Shown here piece after piece: positions 36,803-48,859 of a stretch of DNA of 64,000 bases. A program made the position numbers and the translations under genes. Within the stretch, counting starts at the first letter, position 1; every line of letters starts with the position of its first letter. Below the pieces are notes generated by a model, which was not told where the DNA came from, did not search any database, and worked only from the letters and a program-made list of their open reading frames with translations. Origin of the DNA: Aquilaria yunnanensis (Eukaryota > Streptophyta > Magnoliopsida > Malvales > Thymelaeaceae); contig JBDJPA010000011.1 in NCBI GenBank assembly GCA_039654915.1, forward strand, positions 2,356,001 to 2,420,000, read 5' to 3'.

Positions 36803-38135
36803 TAAAATTAGAGCTCATTTAGTTTAATTATATTTCACCCTTATATGTTGTATGTAGCTAGTTAGTTACTTTAGAATAACTTTTTAATTTAGCAATTAAC
36901 TTTACTGAAGGAAAAAAATTGTTATTATTGGCTGAACTTTAATTGGGGAAAACACAATGTTTAGTTTATATAAGGGTAAACATGAGTCAGGTTGCATCAT
37001 TTTTTTTTTGTGTGATAAAAATGAACTTCATTCCAGTTCAAAGTAAGTTAAATGAAATAATACTAAAGAACACCAAAAACTTAATACTGGCTACCAAAAA
37101 GGCTACTTGTCCTTACAACATTGAATTAGAAGAAGAGAATTGGATCAAGTTAAACCTTTCATGTAAATCAAAATAAATCTAAGATAGTAATTCACAAAGA
37201 ACTGGAAAAAAAAAGTCAAATAGGAAATGAACCTTGTTAGACTAAGATACCAATATTTGGTTAGACTAACAAACCATCCAAGCATCCAAGCATAATCATG
37301 GACAATGACTTAAATAGACTAAAAAAAAAAGAAAAGGACACCATCACTTGATCATTATTTGAAAATGTCTCACCCACCTATGCTTCGCCACTTTTTGCAT
37401 CCCTCTTGATCCACTGAAACAAAAATAGATCACTTGAATCTATCCTCCATAAAACATAGGATGAACCAAATGATATTCATTCTAATAGTAATAATAGAAT
37501 TTTGTAGAGAAGGAGGAAGAAAAAATGGTTAAAAAAGAGATATGGGTGGTTGATAAGGTGGAACAATGACAGTAAATCAACTGGTCAGGCTTGGATTGGT
37601 ATTTAAACCCTGCTAGAGGTACGGAGAAAATAAAAGGAAGATGAAGCAAAGAAGAAGGGAGAGTGACGGCTTGGTTAGTTTATGCCTATTCATTATTTTT
37701 CTATAAATTGCATCGGTTTTTTAGTAAAATTGAACCAACTTGAAATAGTTTATGATTCAAGAAAAATTCAACCCAATCCGAGAATTGAGAATCCAAAATA
37801 GACACATTGTTTATTTATTTTTTTTTTGTTCTAGTTCTTGGTTTGCATCATATACATATAAACACTATAAAATCCATTAAAATTTCATCTAATACAACAT
37901 CTAAAGAGCTAAAAAAAATTAAATTCATCAACATCCACATTAATTAATTTTAGTACATTTCACAACTCATGTAATTAGTACAATTTAGAAAAATAGCATA
38001 TTAAGTTAAATACTCATGTAATTAGTACAATTTAGAAAAATAGCATATTAAGTTACAAAATCCAACAAAAGGAAAGGTATTACAAGTTTCAAGTATTTTT
38101 TCCATTTTGATGGCTAACCTGCAAATCGCCTAAAA
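36803..38135. other. AT-rich intergenic region, no gene
   Basis: A 77-codon frame (36943-37176) has no recognisable content. The stretch 37530-37680 is slightly richer in G but gives no exon model. A short tandem repeat is listed separately. Confidence 0.5.
37965..38055. repeat. 47-bp tandem duplication
   Basis: ACTCATGTAATTAGTACAAT and the following ~24 bases occur at 37965 and again at 38012, apparently identical, so the event is probably recent. Confidence 0.85.
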
Positions 38136-38665
38136 TGTAACACTCTCATATCCCGCATAAGAGAAATGTAAGAAGTCTTATTTGGATATCTAGATACATG
38201 TCCCAAAACATAAACACTTAACGCTTTTCCTTTTAAGAAAGAATAGTCCATGCAGTATGGGCTGCTGTTTCATTGATCGGTCCTTGACTTGGTTCGTTAT
38301 AAATGGTATCATAGCTGACTCGAGACCGCAATGATGTGGTCTACTAGGTGTGCACATGCATTGTCACCTGAGATGATCTTAGATTATAAAGATTATTTGA
38401 TCATGGGTCAAGTAATCCGATTCGAAAGGTTACTGGTCTGGAGAATCAAGTAATTCAAATGACTCCAATGAGGACATTGAGTACATATGAATGGGGCTTT
38501 GTAATACCTCCATATCCCATATGGGAGAAATGTAAAAAGTCTTATATGGATGTATAGACATATGTCCCAAAATATTAGCACCCAGCACTTATCTTTTTCA
38601 GAATGGGCAACCCATGTGGAGTGGGTTAATATTTCGTTGACTAGTTCTGGACTTGGATCGTTATA
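38136..38665 (+). mobile_element. TRIM (terminal-repeat retrotransposon in miniature), 530 bp
   Basis: Two direct repeats of 166 bp each (38136-38301 and 38500-38665) begin TGTAA and end CGTTATA. They share CATATCCC, GAGAAATGTAA, AGTCTTAT, ATGTCCCAAAA and GGTTCGTTAT-like blocks. Two bases after the first repeat lies TGGTATCATAGC (38304-38315), one change from the tRNA-iMet primer site. A purine-rich GAATGGGG lies just before the second repeat. The ~200-bp interior is non-coding. These are TRIM features. Flanking target duplications are not clear, and the two LTRs are well diverged, so it is old. Confidence 0.75.
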
Positions 38666-41600
38666 AGAAAACTTGTATAAACAAAATATTTTAAGATAAT
38701 TGAATTTAGAAACAACTATAGTATACTATAAATAACAACATTGAATAAATAAAAAGATAAAAAAAAACAGCACTTTCTTAAAAATGTAATATCATAAATA
38801 TCATAATATATGATTATATGAGAAAATATATAATATCTTAAATTTTATAATATATTTTAAATATATATTTCAATAAATGAATATACAGGTTAATACATAA
38901 TATCATCAATTTTTGTTAGTTTCATTCTAGGTTGGTTCTTTATAGATTTTTCAATAATAGAACAAACCCATAACCTATCGTTAATTTTTACCCAACCAAA
39001 CCAATGCAATAAAAGTGGTTCAGATTAGGTTTTAAGTCTACCCAACTAATATTCACCCTAAATGCATTTTTAGCCTTTTAACTCAGTCAACTCAGACACT
39101 TTAGCTCTTGAACTTGATGGAACGATAATTGGAGCATGTGAAGATGGGATGCACTCAATCAAGGTTTAAACCCTCCAAACCTTAAACACAAGTGCATGGG
39201 TGTCACTTATAAAGTGGAGAGTAAAGATCGAACCTCAAGAACTATATTGCTCATAAAGGTTATTGTCAATTCCCTATTATCCAATTGGACCTATACACAA
39301 GTCATGAAACGAGAGGCATGTAAGGTGTGTTACAAGTTGGACAAAGCAGCAATTATGAAAATGAAGGAGGACTAAGATATACACTAAACTTAAACCTAGC
39401 TTCTAAACAAGACAAATGAGTACAATGGAACTAACTCAAGACAATCACAAAGAAAAAGACAACCTCCTAAGATTTGGGCTAAGTTTCATAAATGGATCAA
39501 CATATCAAATGTTCTAGCATTCTAAGGTGATGGTTCCTAAGATTACTCTCCTAACTATCTCTAGACTAGAAAAACCTACAAACCCTCAATTAAGGATATT
39601 CTCATGCCTTAAGCATCAAGAGCTTGAGCATTAAGCCACAATATATTTCACCAAGAAGATTCTTTGGACATTCTCATGTCTTCAGCAAATCACCTCTGTC
39701 CATTATAATGGCCTTAATCAATGAAAAGTTCTCTCAAGCATTTCCATAAGCACTTTATGGAGTGTGTATTTCTGTGATCAAAACAAAGCACAACAAGCAA
39801 GTTAAGCCTAGAAATGGACATTAAATATGCCAAAAATATGCTTAGAGACACATTTCAACCATTCAATCTACTAATCACCCAAACACAACATAAAAGAAAT
39901 ACGAAAAGGTAAACATAATAAGAAAAAGGAAAACAAGTAAACACACTCTAAAGGAAAGTAATCACCATAAAAAAATATTAATCACCCACTAGACGCCTAA
40001 ATGTGAGATCTTTATGCCTTCTTGCTCTCCAGCTCCAAGCTCTTAGAACTGTGAATCCTAAAAATCTAGAAAGTAAAAGTTGGAAGTGCCCATCATGTGT
40101 AAAAATAGGGGGAAACTATGAAAGGTAGGAAAAGATAGGTAATATGAGGATAGTGAAGGTGGGAAGGTGGGATGACAAGTAGGTAAAGGCCATAATGGTT
40201 GGTGAAGGTTGACAGCTAGAGAGACTGGGTCTAAGAAAGTGTGAAGAGATATCGCTGGTGCTGGATGCCTTGTCAGCTTATGATGGAGGAATGCTCTTGC
40301 TGATAATGTAGATAATGGAAGCACGAAAAGTATAGTTGAGAGGGATAATAGCCATTGAAACCAGTAGTGGAACAAGGGAAGCCACCAAGGATCCGAAGGA
40401 TGACAAAAAAGAGCAAGTGTACCATTGGTTACTGGATGAAGCCGCCATTTTTCAAGATGATGGGTTTTGGAGATTTTTAGCATCATCATTGACCAACGGC
40501 TCCATGTAGGCCCTGTTTGGGGAGAGCTTTTTGCATCAACGTTAGCGTTTCGAATAATTTATTAATGATGAAGGTTAAATCATTAAAGCTAAAAATTAAA
40601 ATTTATCCTTAGATAGCTTTTGAAGAATTTTGATGCTAATTACTAACGCTAACACCAAAATGAACTGTAGCCTTTAAGTCTTTATTTTTCTTTCTTTCTT
40701 TTTTAATTATTTTTTCCTTTTTCTATCATGTCTCTGGTTTCTTTCAATTATTGGCCAAACTTCTTAAAAGCCTAACACTATTTTCTCATTCTAACTTAGG
40801 CCCCTAAAGCATCCTTATAGCTAGTTTGATGGATTTACCAAAGGTATTTACTTTATTTATTTATTTTTGCTACATGGGAGCTTAAAGGGAGACTCATGAG
40901 TTAAATATCAAACTTGTTGGTAATTGCCGCAATCTTTAATCAGAAGGTTAAAGCTTTGGTTGTTATTGGCTTTATTATTTCTTTTTATTTCAAATGGGCT
41001 TATAGAAAGCTTTAATGTGTTGACGTATAGTATAATAATCATGGAATTAAATATTATGATAAGTGGTATGTTGTACAAATATTTTTATATTTTGTCTTTT
41101 TTTTCGCACGTGGTATTTCATATATCGGTAACTTTTTATGTACATATTGTAAAAAAAATAGGAGTATGCTACAAATACTGTGAGGTACCTGCTACGATAT
41201 TTTATTTTTCACGGGCATGTATGAGATTTTTTTTGTCATTTTACATCAAAATATCATACATTAATATATAAAATAGTAAAATATAATTAATACACATATT
41301 TTAACATAAATATTTACTTGTATTTTTTGGTTACTTTTTATTTTACTTTTGCTTTTTTTTTGTATTAGAAAATATATTGTTATTATTAAATTATTATTTT
41401 TTTATTTTGTATCAATAAATTAGTTTTTGTATGCAAAGTAATATTTATTTTTCTCTATATATAAAATTTTTGATGTTTTTTGCGTAAAAAATATCTTTAT
41501 CATATATATTTTATTTATATTTAACAAATTATGATAAAACAAACTAGAATACATATAAAAATATGTAAAAAAAATTATTTAATTTATTTTTTTTGAAAAC

Positions 41601-42240
41601 GGTAACTATATGCAGCGCAGTATACCTTAAAAATATGAGGTGCTATATACCTAGCAATAATGGTATTTAATACCTTGATAATAATAAATGTTCTCATGTG
41701 CCCCAATTTTTTAAGGCTAAAAAAGTGGTGATTTTAAGGGATCTCTTAGTTTTTATCAAGCAGGGGATGAAAACAACACATGTTCAAAAGACTAGGGAAG
41801 AAATCATGAAACTTATGAGGTTAAGGACAAAAATAAGATGGAAAATAAAACTTGAGGATTTTTGGTGCATTTTATCCATGTACACTAGAAAACAGAAGCT
41901 ACATTAATGATATTCGTGGTAGGTGATCGACATCAGAGCTAGAAGGGCTTGAGCACACTATTGAACCAAGTTAAAGGGTTGAGTTGCACTGAGTTTATAT
42001 TTAGGAGATATAATTCTCTAATTGATTGAGTTCATGGGGCTAAACATGACTTTAGGCCCTACAAATGGAAATTTCAAGTCAGGTGACACTTTTTTTTTTT
42101 TACTTTTCTCTAAACGGTGTTAAAGTTTACCACATGGTTAACAATTGGTGATGAGGCAATATGTATGTGCTAACGTTTCTTACTTATGTACGGACATCGT
42201 ATTGAGTCAATAATGTATTTGTAACATTTAAAAAATAAAG
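38666..42240. other. Gene-free region of unassigned repeat-like sequence
   Basis: The stretch 39.06-40.52 kb has moderate complexity but no continuous exon structure. The longest frame (40058-40489, - strand, 143 codons) is rich in Leu/Pro/Ser/His and lacks domain motifs. The stretch 41.0-41.6 kb is very AT-rich. A weak inverted similarity between 39052-39110 and 41985-42068 (CCTAAA..CAT.TTTAGCC) hints at another terminal-inverted-repeat element, but no target duplication supports it. Confidence 0.45.
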
Positions 42241-42588
42241 GTCAATTCGTTTCAACTTAATTTAAAATAACTTATTTTTATCTTTATATTTTTTACCTAA
42301 AATTAATTTTATTTAAAATTTAATATTATGTAGGTGCAATAATCTATTAAAAATATAATTTTTATAATTTTACAAAATTTTTATGAATTTTTCTAATTTT
42401 AGGCATTAAAAAATAAAAATTCATAAAAATTTAATAATATCATGAAAATTTACTTTCAAATGGATTATTTTATCTACATAATATTGAATTTTAAATAAAA
42501 TTGGTTTGAGGTAAAAAAAAAGTGAAAATAAAAATAATCCATTTTAAATTAAGTTGACTTAAGTTAAAACGGATTGACTCTAAATTTG
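42241..42588. repeat. Fold-back MITE family, copy B (best preserved)
   Basis: The terminal repeats are GTCAATTCGTTTCAACTTAA on the left and the inverse of TTAAGTTAAAACGGATTGAC on the right. The two arms (~165 bp each) mirror each other almost to the centre, so the element could fold into one long hairpin. It is non-coding, with four more copies in this window. Confidence 0.8.
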
Positions 42589-42936
42589 TTCTTTCGATGA
42601 ACTAGGGTGAAATTCTAATCAATGTTAATTCAATTTTTAAACATTGAATACGAAATTTTTTTTGAATAAATCTAAATGTTCAATTTAGATTGAAGCCCAA
42701 AGTGAGCTATCAGAACTATATCTAGTACTCCATTCTCCGTCCATGCCATATCCTTTGCAATATTTATTATTTTAAGTGTTCACAAATCTTTGCAACATTT
42801 TATGTTTAATTTTATCATACTACCGTTTGAATTATAAGTTTACTATTCATTTTTTTCATCTTTCATAATTTATGTGTAAAGAGTGAATGGTAAATTTTTT
42901 CTTCTTTCTAAATCTCTATGCTAATTAAACCTAAAT

Positions 42937-43509
42937 TTTTTAAGGCAAAAATAGTGATAAACCGCTAATATTTTGAAACTGGTTAGAACTGACCACTAAT
43001 ATTTGTTTTTCTGGCCAAAGAAACTATTAACATTATTCAAAATGGCCTAATAAACCACTTATGTAATTCAAATAGCTTAGTTCATTCACTCGGCTTTAAA
43101 ATATTGCAAAAGTCCCCTATTATCTTTTTGAAATTAAAAAAATAAATCCACTTAGTTAAGAGCATTCCAAATAGGCCACCTCTAGCATACAAAAAATAAA
43201 GGTAAAAATAATAAATAAACTACTAATATTTCGGATTTGACCCAAATGAGCTACATGTTTCCGACTTTGCACAAAGAGTAGGAAGAATGGTAGAGTAAGC
43301 AAGAGAGTGATGGGCAGAAGGAATAGGAAATTGAAAGTGGTGGGTGGAGAATCGGAAACGTCGACGAACAAAGGAAAGAAAAGGAAATAGGAAAAACAAA
43401 AGCAATTGTGAGTCAGCGATGACAACACCAATAGACTTACAATTAAAGTTAAGGGAGTGGCCGATTTGAACTAATTCAGAAATATTAGTGATTTATTTGA
43501 TTAAAAAAA
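42937..43509. repeat. Candidate inverted-repeat element (~0.57 kb)
   Basis: CGCTAATATTTTGAAACTGG and GACCAC on the left correspond to the inverse of GTGGCC ... CAGAAATATTAGTGATTTAT on the right. A third, internal copy of the CTAATATTTCGGATTTGACC block occurs near 43225. The - strand open frames inside are Phe/Leu/Ser-rich with no family motif. Boundaries and target duplication are not resolved. Confidence 0.4.
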
Positions 43510-45285
43510 TATTAGTGAGTGAATCGTGTTAACTACGTTAAGCCCGTTATGGATCATGGTTGCTTATCGAGGAAAGTTTCATCTTCTAAGATTATGGTTC
43601 AAGAATTGGGTGTTTTCCTTTTTAACCTTGGGTGACCCTCTCTTCGCAATTGACGGGCCAATCCTTCAATTAATAAGCACTCCTCTACAACGTGAGTTCA
43701 ACCAAAAAGTTGGGGATTTTTAATGTGAATACAAAAAAAAAAAAAAAAAAAGAACCCACCCTGGTGGACATACATCAAAATTACTGATTCAAACAATAAC
43801 AATCCGTAATTAAACAATAGAATTCTATTATCAAACAATCATAACCCTGAATTGGACAATTAATAGAAAAATATATATTTGAGGTTTGATCATCAAATTG
43901 TATTGTCAACTCCTCCATTGGTTGATGGTTGATGCAACTTAAGATTTTAATATTACTTGTAGATAAGGGGAATATAACAATTTAGGGTTATGATTATCCA
44001 ATCTCAGAATTATGTTGTCTGATATTGAATTATTATTATTATTTTTTGAATCTGCTAATTTTGGTATTCGGCCACCCAAATGGACACTATACTATCCCTA
44101 AAAAGTTACTAATCATTAAATTATAAATATATCCTCCTATTGTTTTCATTTTGCCACTAATTTGAGGGGTAAGAAAAAATTATTTAAAACTTAAGTAGAA
44201 CATTTTTACTACTACACCTCTCATGCGTATTTGGTAGATAAGCAGCCCATGAGACCGGAGGCGTGAGATGAGAGTATAGAGAGAGAGAGAGATGATAAGG
44301 AAAATATGGAGTGAAATACTTAATTAAATTAAGGAGAAAAGAAATGGGAAGAAGAAGCGGATAACGTAAGTATATGGTTTCGTGTTTGGATTCCAACGAT
44401 AGGTGGGAGTGGTGGAATCATTGTGGATTCCTCTCCAACGCCATGGAAGCAGGAAGTCGCTTCATTGATTCCTACACTTCACAGAAAATGACTCCTCCCC
44501 TCTACTCATTCCTTCCTTACCCTCAAGATTTTAAATCTTATACAGGGTAATATACCTTTTTTTGTTTTAATAATATGGTACAATATCGGTATTGTATATA
44601 TTAATTCGGATGTACCGTTTATATACACACACATTAAGATTAATTGCCAGTAACCCAATATATATACATCATTCAAGAATAAAACAAAATAGAATAATAA
44701 TGTCTATAAGGGCCTTCATCATTCCATATTTTGGAAGAGAGGCCATAAAAATCAAATCCTGTACGTATTACCTATTCATACTTGACTGTAAAATCAATCA
44801 ATGTTAATATCGAAGGACCTAGAATAAAGCAAAAAAGAATGATGAACGAAACAAAAATAGCGAAATAAATTGATTTCCTTTTTCAGCAAATTATTATAAA
44901 ACCATTAATTACAATCTTTCTGTCAAAGAGAAGTTGATGGAGTAATTGCTATTATTGCCTTGGGTGAGGAGTTCGAGTCTCCCTAAAATTTTTTCCAAGC
45001 TTTATGCGGAGTTTTGCGATGTGCCGCATGTCGCCCAAAACAACGAGATACTGAGATGTCTGTACTGATCAATACACTTCAATACAGGGATAAGACAAGA
45101 TTGCGTATCATTTGAGTAGTGGTATTGAGATGTACCAACTGTATTAGCTGGCACAGTATGATATTTAAAACTATGTTTCTCATTCATCAACATAATGTAC
45201 CCACAAGCATTTTCATTACTTTTATTGATAGCTATACCGTATCGTATACCACAGTGCCTATTGTTACTAATTGCAGAAAATGATA
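43510..45285. other. AT-rich intergenic region, no gene called
   Basis: A 35-codon frame beginning ATGGAAGCAGG (44442) and ending near a GT is the most exon-like piece, but it has no partner exon or recognised motif. A GA-rich microsatellite lies at about 44280-44292. Confidence 0.45.
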
Positions 45286-45523
45286 CTCCCTTCATCTCAT
45301 ACTATTTGTTCCAATTCACATTTTCTACTTAAATTTGATTTAAATTTATTTATATCATAATTTATTAGAAAAATTAAAATATATATATATTTAGAAACTA
45401 TAAATTTTTATTTATCATTTATATATAAAAGCTTTGCATTTTTGCACTAAAATATTGAAGATAAAAATCATAGATTAATTCCTGTGAAAAGTGAATAATT
45501 TAAAGAACTTGAGATGAAAGTAA
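45286..45523. repeat. Stowaway-like MITE
   Basis: The left end, TA followed by CTCCCTTCATCTCA, mirrors the right end TGAGATGAAAG..., which closes with TA. A TA target and CTCCCT-type termini fit Tc1/mariner-derived Stowaway MITEs. The interior is AT-rich and non-coding. Confidence 0.65.
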
Positions 45524-47335
45524 TATGTATTAAATTATTATTTTGAGATAAAAATATTGAATATAATTTTTAATACAATTATATATGTATTCTAATTATT
45601 ATTTTCATTATAATTTTCCTAATATAAATTAAAATGAAAGCACCAAATTATAAAAATTTTCAAATCTTAATCATGATAACATTAGTTTCAATTAAATTTT
45701 ATTTTTAAATGAAAATGCAAGAAATTAATATTTATGTTAAAATATTTAATTAGTTAAAAGGAATTAATATCTTATCCTTTCATATGTGTACTTATGTGGT
45801 ACATTGGAGTAAAATTTATTTAAAAGGAGTTCTTAACCAACGATATACAGTATACCAAAGGTGAAATGCACAGTATACCATGGTAAATTAAAAACTTGTG
45901 GTAAATTAAACATACACACACAAAAAGGTATCAGTTTACAAAATACTACAATATTTCGTCAAGTAACCAGATAAATTAAAAAAAAAATTTGTGTACCGCA
46001 TACCAGCAACAAGCGAACGGGCACTACTTGTTCGGCCTCGGGGGCAACCTTAAGGGAACCAGTACCATTGTATGTGATATTGACACCTAGGCCATTTCGC
46101 CATTGAAGTATTGAAACGCCTTCACTAAAATAAAGAGGTCATAAAAAAGAGAAATGCGATGTTTTTTTTATTGATGGAGGCACCTTTTAATGCACATTAA
46201 CTTGTTTTTGTACTCGATATATATTAACTTGTTGAAATGAGATGTTGTCCCAACGCTTGTTGAAATCTCTTCTAGAAACCTATCATGAAGCAAAAAAGCG
46301 AACTAACAAAACTTAGGTAGAGACCGAGTAGTCTATCAACTACAGAGATTGGATTTTCTAAAACGCAAATGTTAACAAAACATATTATACTTCATGGCTC
46401 AAAACCTTGTTTGCATTTAATTATATGGTCTAAAAAAAATCAGACTCTAAGTATAAGCAAAGAGTTAACTAAATAGGAATAGCAATTTCAAATAATTAAC
46501 TTACACTATATATATTATTATGTTATTGATTAGATTAAAAAATTTTAATATGAAACCATCAAAGTTCTTTTATTGCCTAGCCTAGTAGTTAATATTGGCC
46601 TCAATATCTCACTTTCCTCTTTAACCATTGCACCAACAAATTTTTAATATCAAAGCATATACTCTTTCTGTTTTATATAAATTAAATTGTTTTTCTTTTT
46701 ATAAAATTTTTAGGTCATCTCAAAAAGGTTGAATTGTTTCTGTATTTAAAATTTTTTTAACATATAATTTACCTTATTATTGTTTTTTAAATTGTAACTA
46801 CACAAAATTTAAAAATAATTTTTTAATAAAGCAAATTATTTTAGGACAAAAATGAGAAAATTAATATAAATTACATACAACTTAATCTTTAAATCCAATA
46901 AATTGCTTCACTTATTATGAAACGGATTGAGTAATATGTATATCCACTTTTTTGAAGATTAGCACTTTGAACAAGATTTAATATTTTTAACGATTGTTTG
47001 AAATATTTATAATAAGGGAGTGAGAATAATGAACAGTATCCTAAATCGTGGCCACGACCATGTATAGATCATGATGGTCAACACACCAACTTGAGAGATC
47101 AATTCATTACCTAATTCCATGACAGTGTTTTGTTTTCTTGGTTGATGACACGTACGTACAATAATTTACAGCCTCGGTGTTCTGTTGCGCAAGGTGGCTA
47201 TAGCTGCATATATCTTCCCTACCCAACGGACCCTACCATGCTCAAACGCTTGTACGTATGCCTTATAGTACTAACTAATTCCTTCTGCCCTACCAATTAT
47301 TACAGATATAATGCGACGTGATGCGATACAAATTA
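45524..47335. other. AT-rich intergenic region with MITEs
   Basis: There is no gene. A second Stowaway-like element is listed separately. The stretch 46990-47330 is less AT-rich and borders the Pack-MULE; a 63-codon frame there (47130-47321) is not recognisable. Confidence 0.45.
46662..46934. repeat. Second Stowaway-like MITE
   Basis: The left end, TA then CTCTTTCTGTTTTATATAA, mirrors the inverse of the right end TTATGAAACGGATTGAGTAA, which is followed by TA. The interior is AT-rich. It is more diverged than the copy at 45286. Confidence 0.55.
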
Positions 47336-48354
47336 GACCTAAATACCTATTGTTACCATGAACTGTAGCAACTTAGACAGTTTGCACCCTGAATTACAAT
47401 CAACTCAAATTCTGAACTTTGTAAAATCGGTCACTTTGGCCATTTAACTCGATGAAAATCTCATGTGACAGCACATGACGTGCATACCATCAAGCATTTA
47501 ACAGAGCCCCCAATCCTTCGACATCCCCACCACACCAACCTTATGGACCTAATTACCCTTAAGGAAGAGGGTGTTGTCATGGGTGTTGAGAGCGACCCAG
47601 AGGTGGGCGTCATGGCCTACACTGAAGATAAAGAGGTTGTAGGGGGAGAGCTCCTTGAGGACATCAAAGGCGGTACGAATCTCCGTGGTCGAGAGTTGGG
47701 GGACGGCTTGAGAAGTGGCTAGTGAAGGATTGCAAAGAGCTGGGTGGGGGTGGTGGTGTGGTCTGCGGATATGGTCGCAGCCTCGGCATTTGTCAGCGTT
47801 GGTGAGGGAATAGAAGGAAGGGTTGGAGGAGGAGGTGAGGGCCCAAGTAAAGCTGATGACGATGAGGCCGTAAGTGAAGGAGGCGCCGCCCAACACGGCT
47901 AGGAGCCATGGCTTTTGTGCTAACAATTGCCAGTGCCAATGAAGCTTCATTTCGATCATTCCCTTGTTTTATTATTGAATCAATTTCAGTCACTAGCTTT
48001 CAAATAGTGTATGTGCTTTTGTTTTTCCTTTCGCTGGATATTAATTAGCTAATGATCAAAGAGTGGAATTCGGGATTGGAGAGGTTAAATTGGAGCTTGG
48101 TAAGTCTCTCAAGACAATGGAACTTGCTGGAGCTGCTGCAATGCCAAACGACCGAAGGAGAAAGCCGGAGAGTTGCCACTCCGTTAAAGGTAGACAACGT
48201 CATGATCAAGTGCTCTCATGTGAGAATCAAGTTGAGTTGAAGGACTAAACTGATTGATTCATCAAACTCCAAGGTTCAAATTAATCCATGTTATAGTTAA
48301 GGGGGCTAACTGTCCGAGTTACTATAGTTTAAAGGAGCAATAGGTATTTATGCC
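47336..48354. mobile_element. Pack-MULE: Mutator-like element with a captured DUF579 gene fragment
   Basis: Perfect 9-bp direct repeats TACAAATTA (47327-47335 and 48355-48363) flank a 1019-bp element. Its ends are inverted repeats of about 140 bp: left GACCTAAATACCTATTG, inverse of right GGCATAAATACCTATTG. Matching landmarks continue inward (GTAGCAACTTAGACAGTT versus GTAACTCGGACAGTTAG, and CATGTGACAGCACATGA versus CATGAGAGCACTTGATC). The interior holds a coding fragment on the - strand, not a transposase. Length, long inverted repeats, 9-bp duplication and a host gene piece together define a Pack-MULE. Confidence 0.88.
47549..47959 (-). pseudogene. Captured 5' fragment of a DUF579 gene (GXM/IRX15-type glucuronoxylan enzyme family)
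   Basis: The 136-codon frame starts MIEMKLHWHWQLL, has one membrane segment (PWLLAVLGGASFTYGLIVIS), then a Pro/His-rich linker. It ends with the start of the DUF579 domain: LSTTEIRTAFDVLKELSP, NLFIFSVGHDAHLWVALN and NTLFL. These correspond to the conserved C-N-F-L-V-F-G-x-GHD-S-L-W-x-LN region of Golgi glucuronoxylan 4-O-methyltransferases and IRX15 proteins. Family members are about 280-320 residues; this piece stops right after the first conserved block, so most of the domain is missing. Relics of the parent 5' UTR may follow the start codon outward (47960-48060). Non-functional as an enzyme. Confidence 0.72.
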
Positions 48355-48408
48355 TACAAATTATATGGATTTTGATTTTTTTTCCCGTGGAGACAAATGA
48401 AAAGCATA

Positions 48409-48429
48409 TGTGTGTGTGTGTGTGTGTGT
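48409..48429. repeat. (TG)n microsatellite
   Basis: Ten TG units in a row, about 55 bp beyond the Pack-MULE. Confidence 0.95.
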
Positions 48430-48859
48430 TATAATATTGTAAATTGTAAATGGACAGGCTCATTATCCATAGCTTTTTTAATCAGAATCATTATACAAGA
48501 TGATAAGAAGATCGAATAAAAAGATATAGATATAATCTTGATTAATTATTTATTATGATTTTATGAGTTGGTTGTGATTTCATTGATTGTTTAAAGAGAT
48601 GCATTGAAGATCGAAGATATGACTAACGTGCTTTTGGAGCATAATCGAATGAGAAAATTTGATTAAAAAAAAAAAGAGATAAAGATGATAATGTAATCAT
48701 GGTGGAGTGAAGAATAAGCTATTTTAGAGGAAGAACAAAATCAAGAGGAAGATCAAGTTTGCGACCAAGTAAAGATTGAAGCAAAACAAAATGCTAGTAC
48801 TATCATGATTTGGGACATAAGGAGTTTTTTTGCCCGAAATTGGAAGATGATATGGAAGA

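Noticed and set aside
40058..40489. 143-codon - strand open frame, one of the longest outside recognised genes
   Set aside because: Composition is dominated by Leu, Pro, Ser and His with no domain motif, no exon partners and repeat-like surroundings; probably chance.
39052..42068. Possible fourth long inverted-repeat element (CCTAAATGCATTTTTAGCC versus the inverse of GGCTAAACATGACTTTAGG)
   Set aside because: Similarity is short and patchy and no 8-10-bp target duplication could be aligned; kept only as a note.
44442..44547. Exon-like frame starting ATGGAAGCAGG and ending near a GT
   Set aside because: Only 35 codons, no downstream exon found, no motif; cannot be told from chance.
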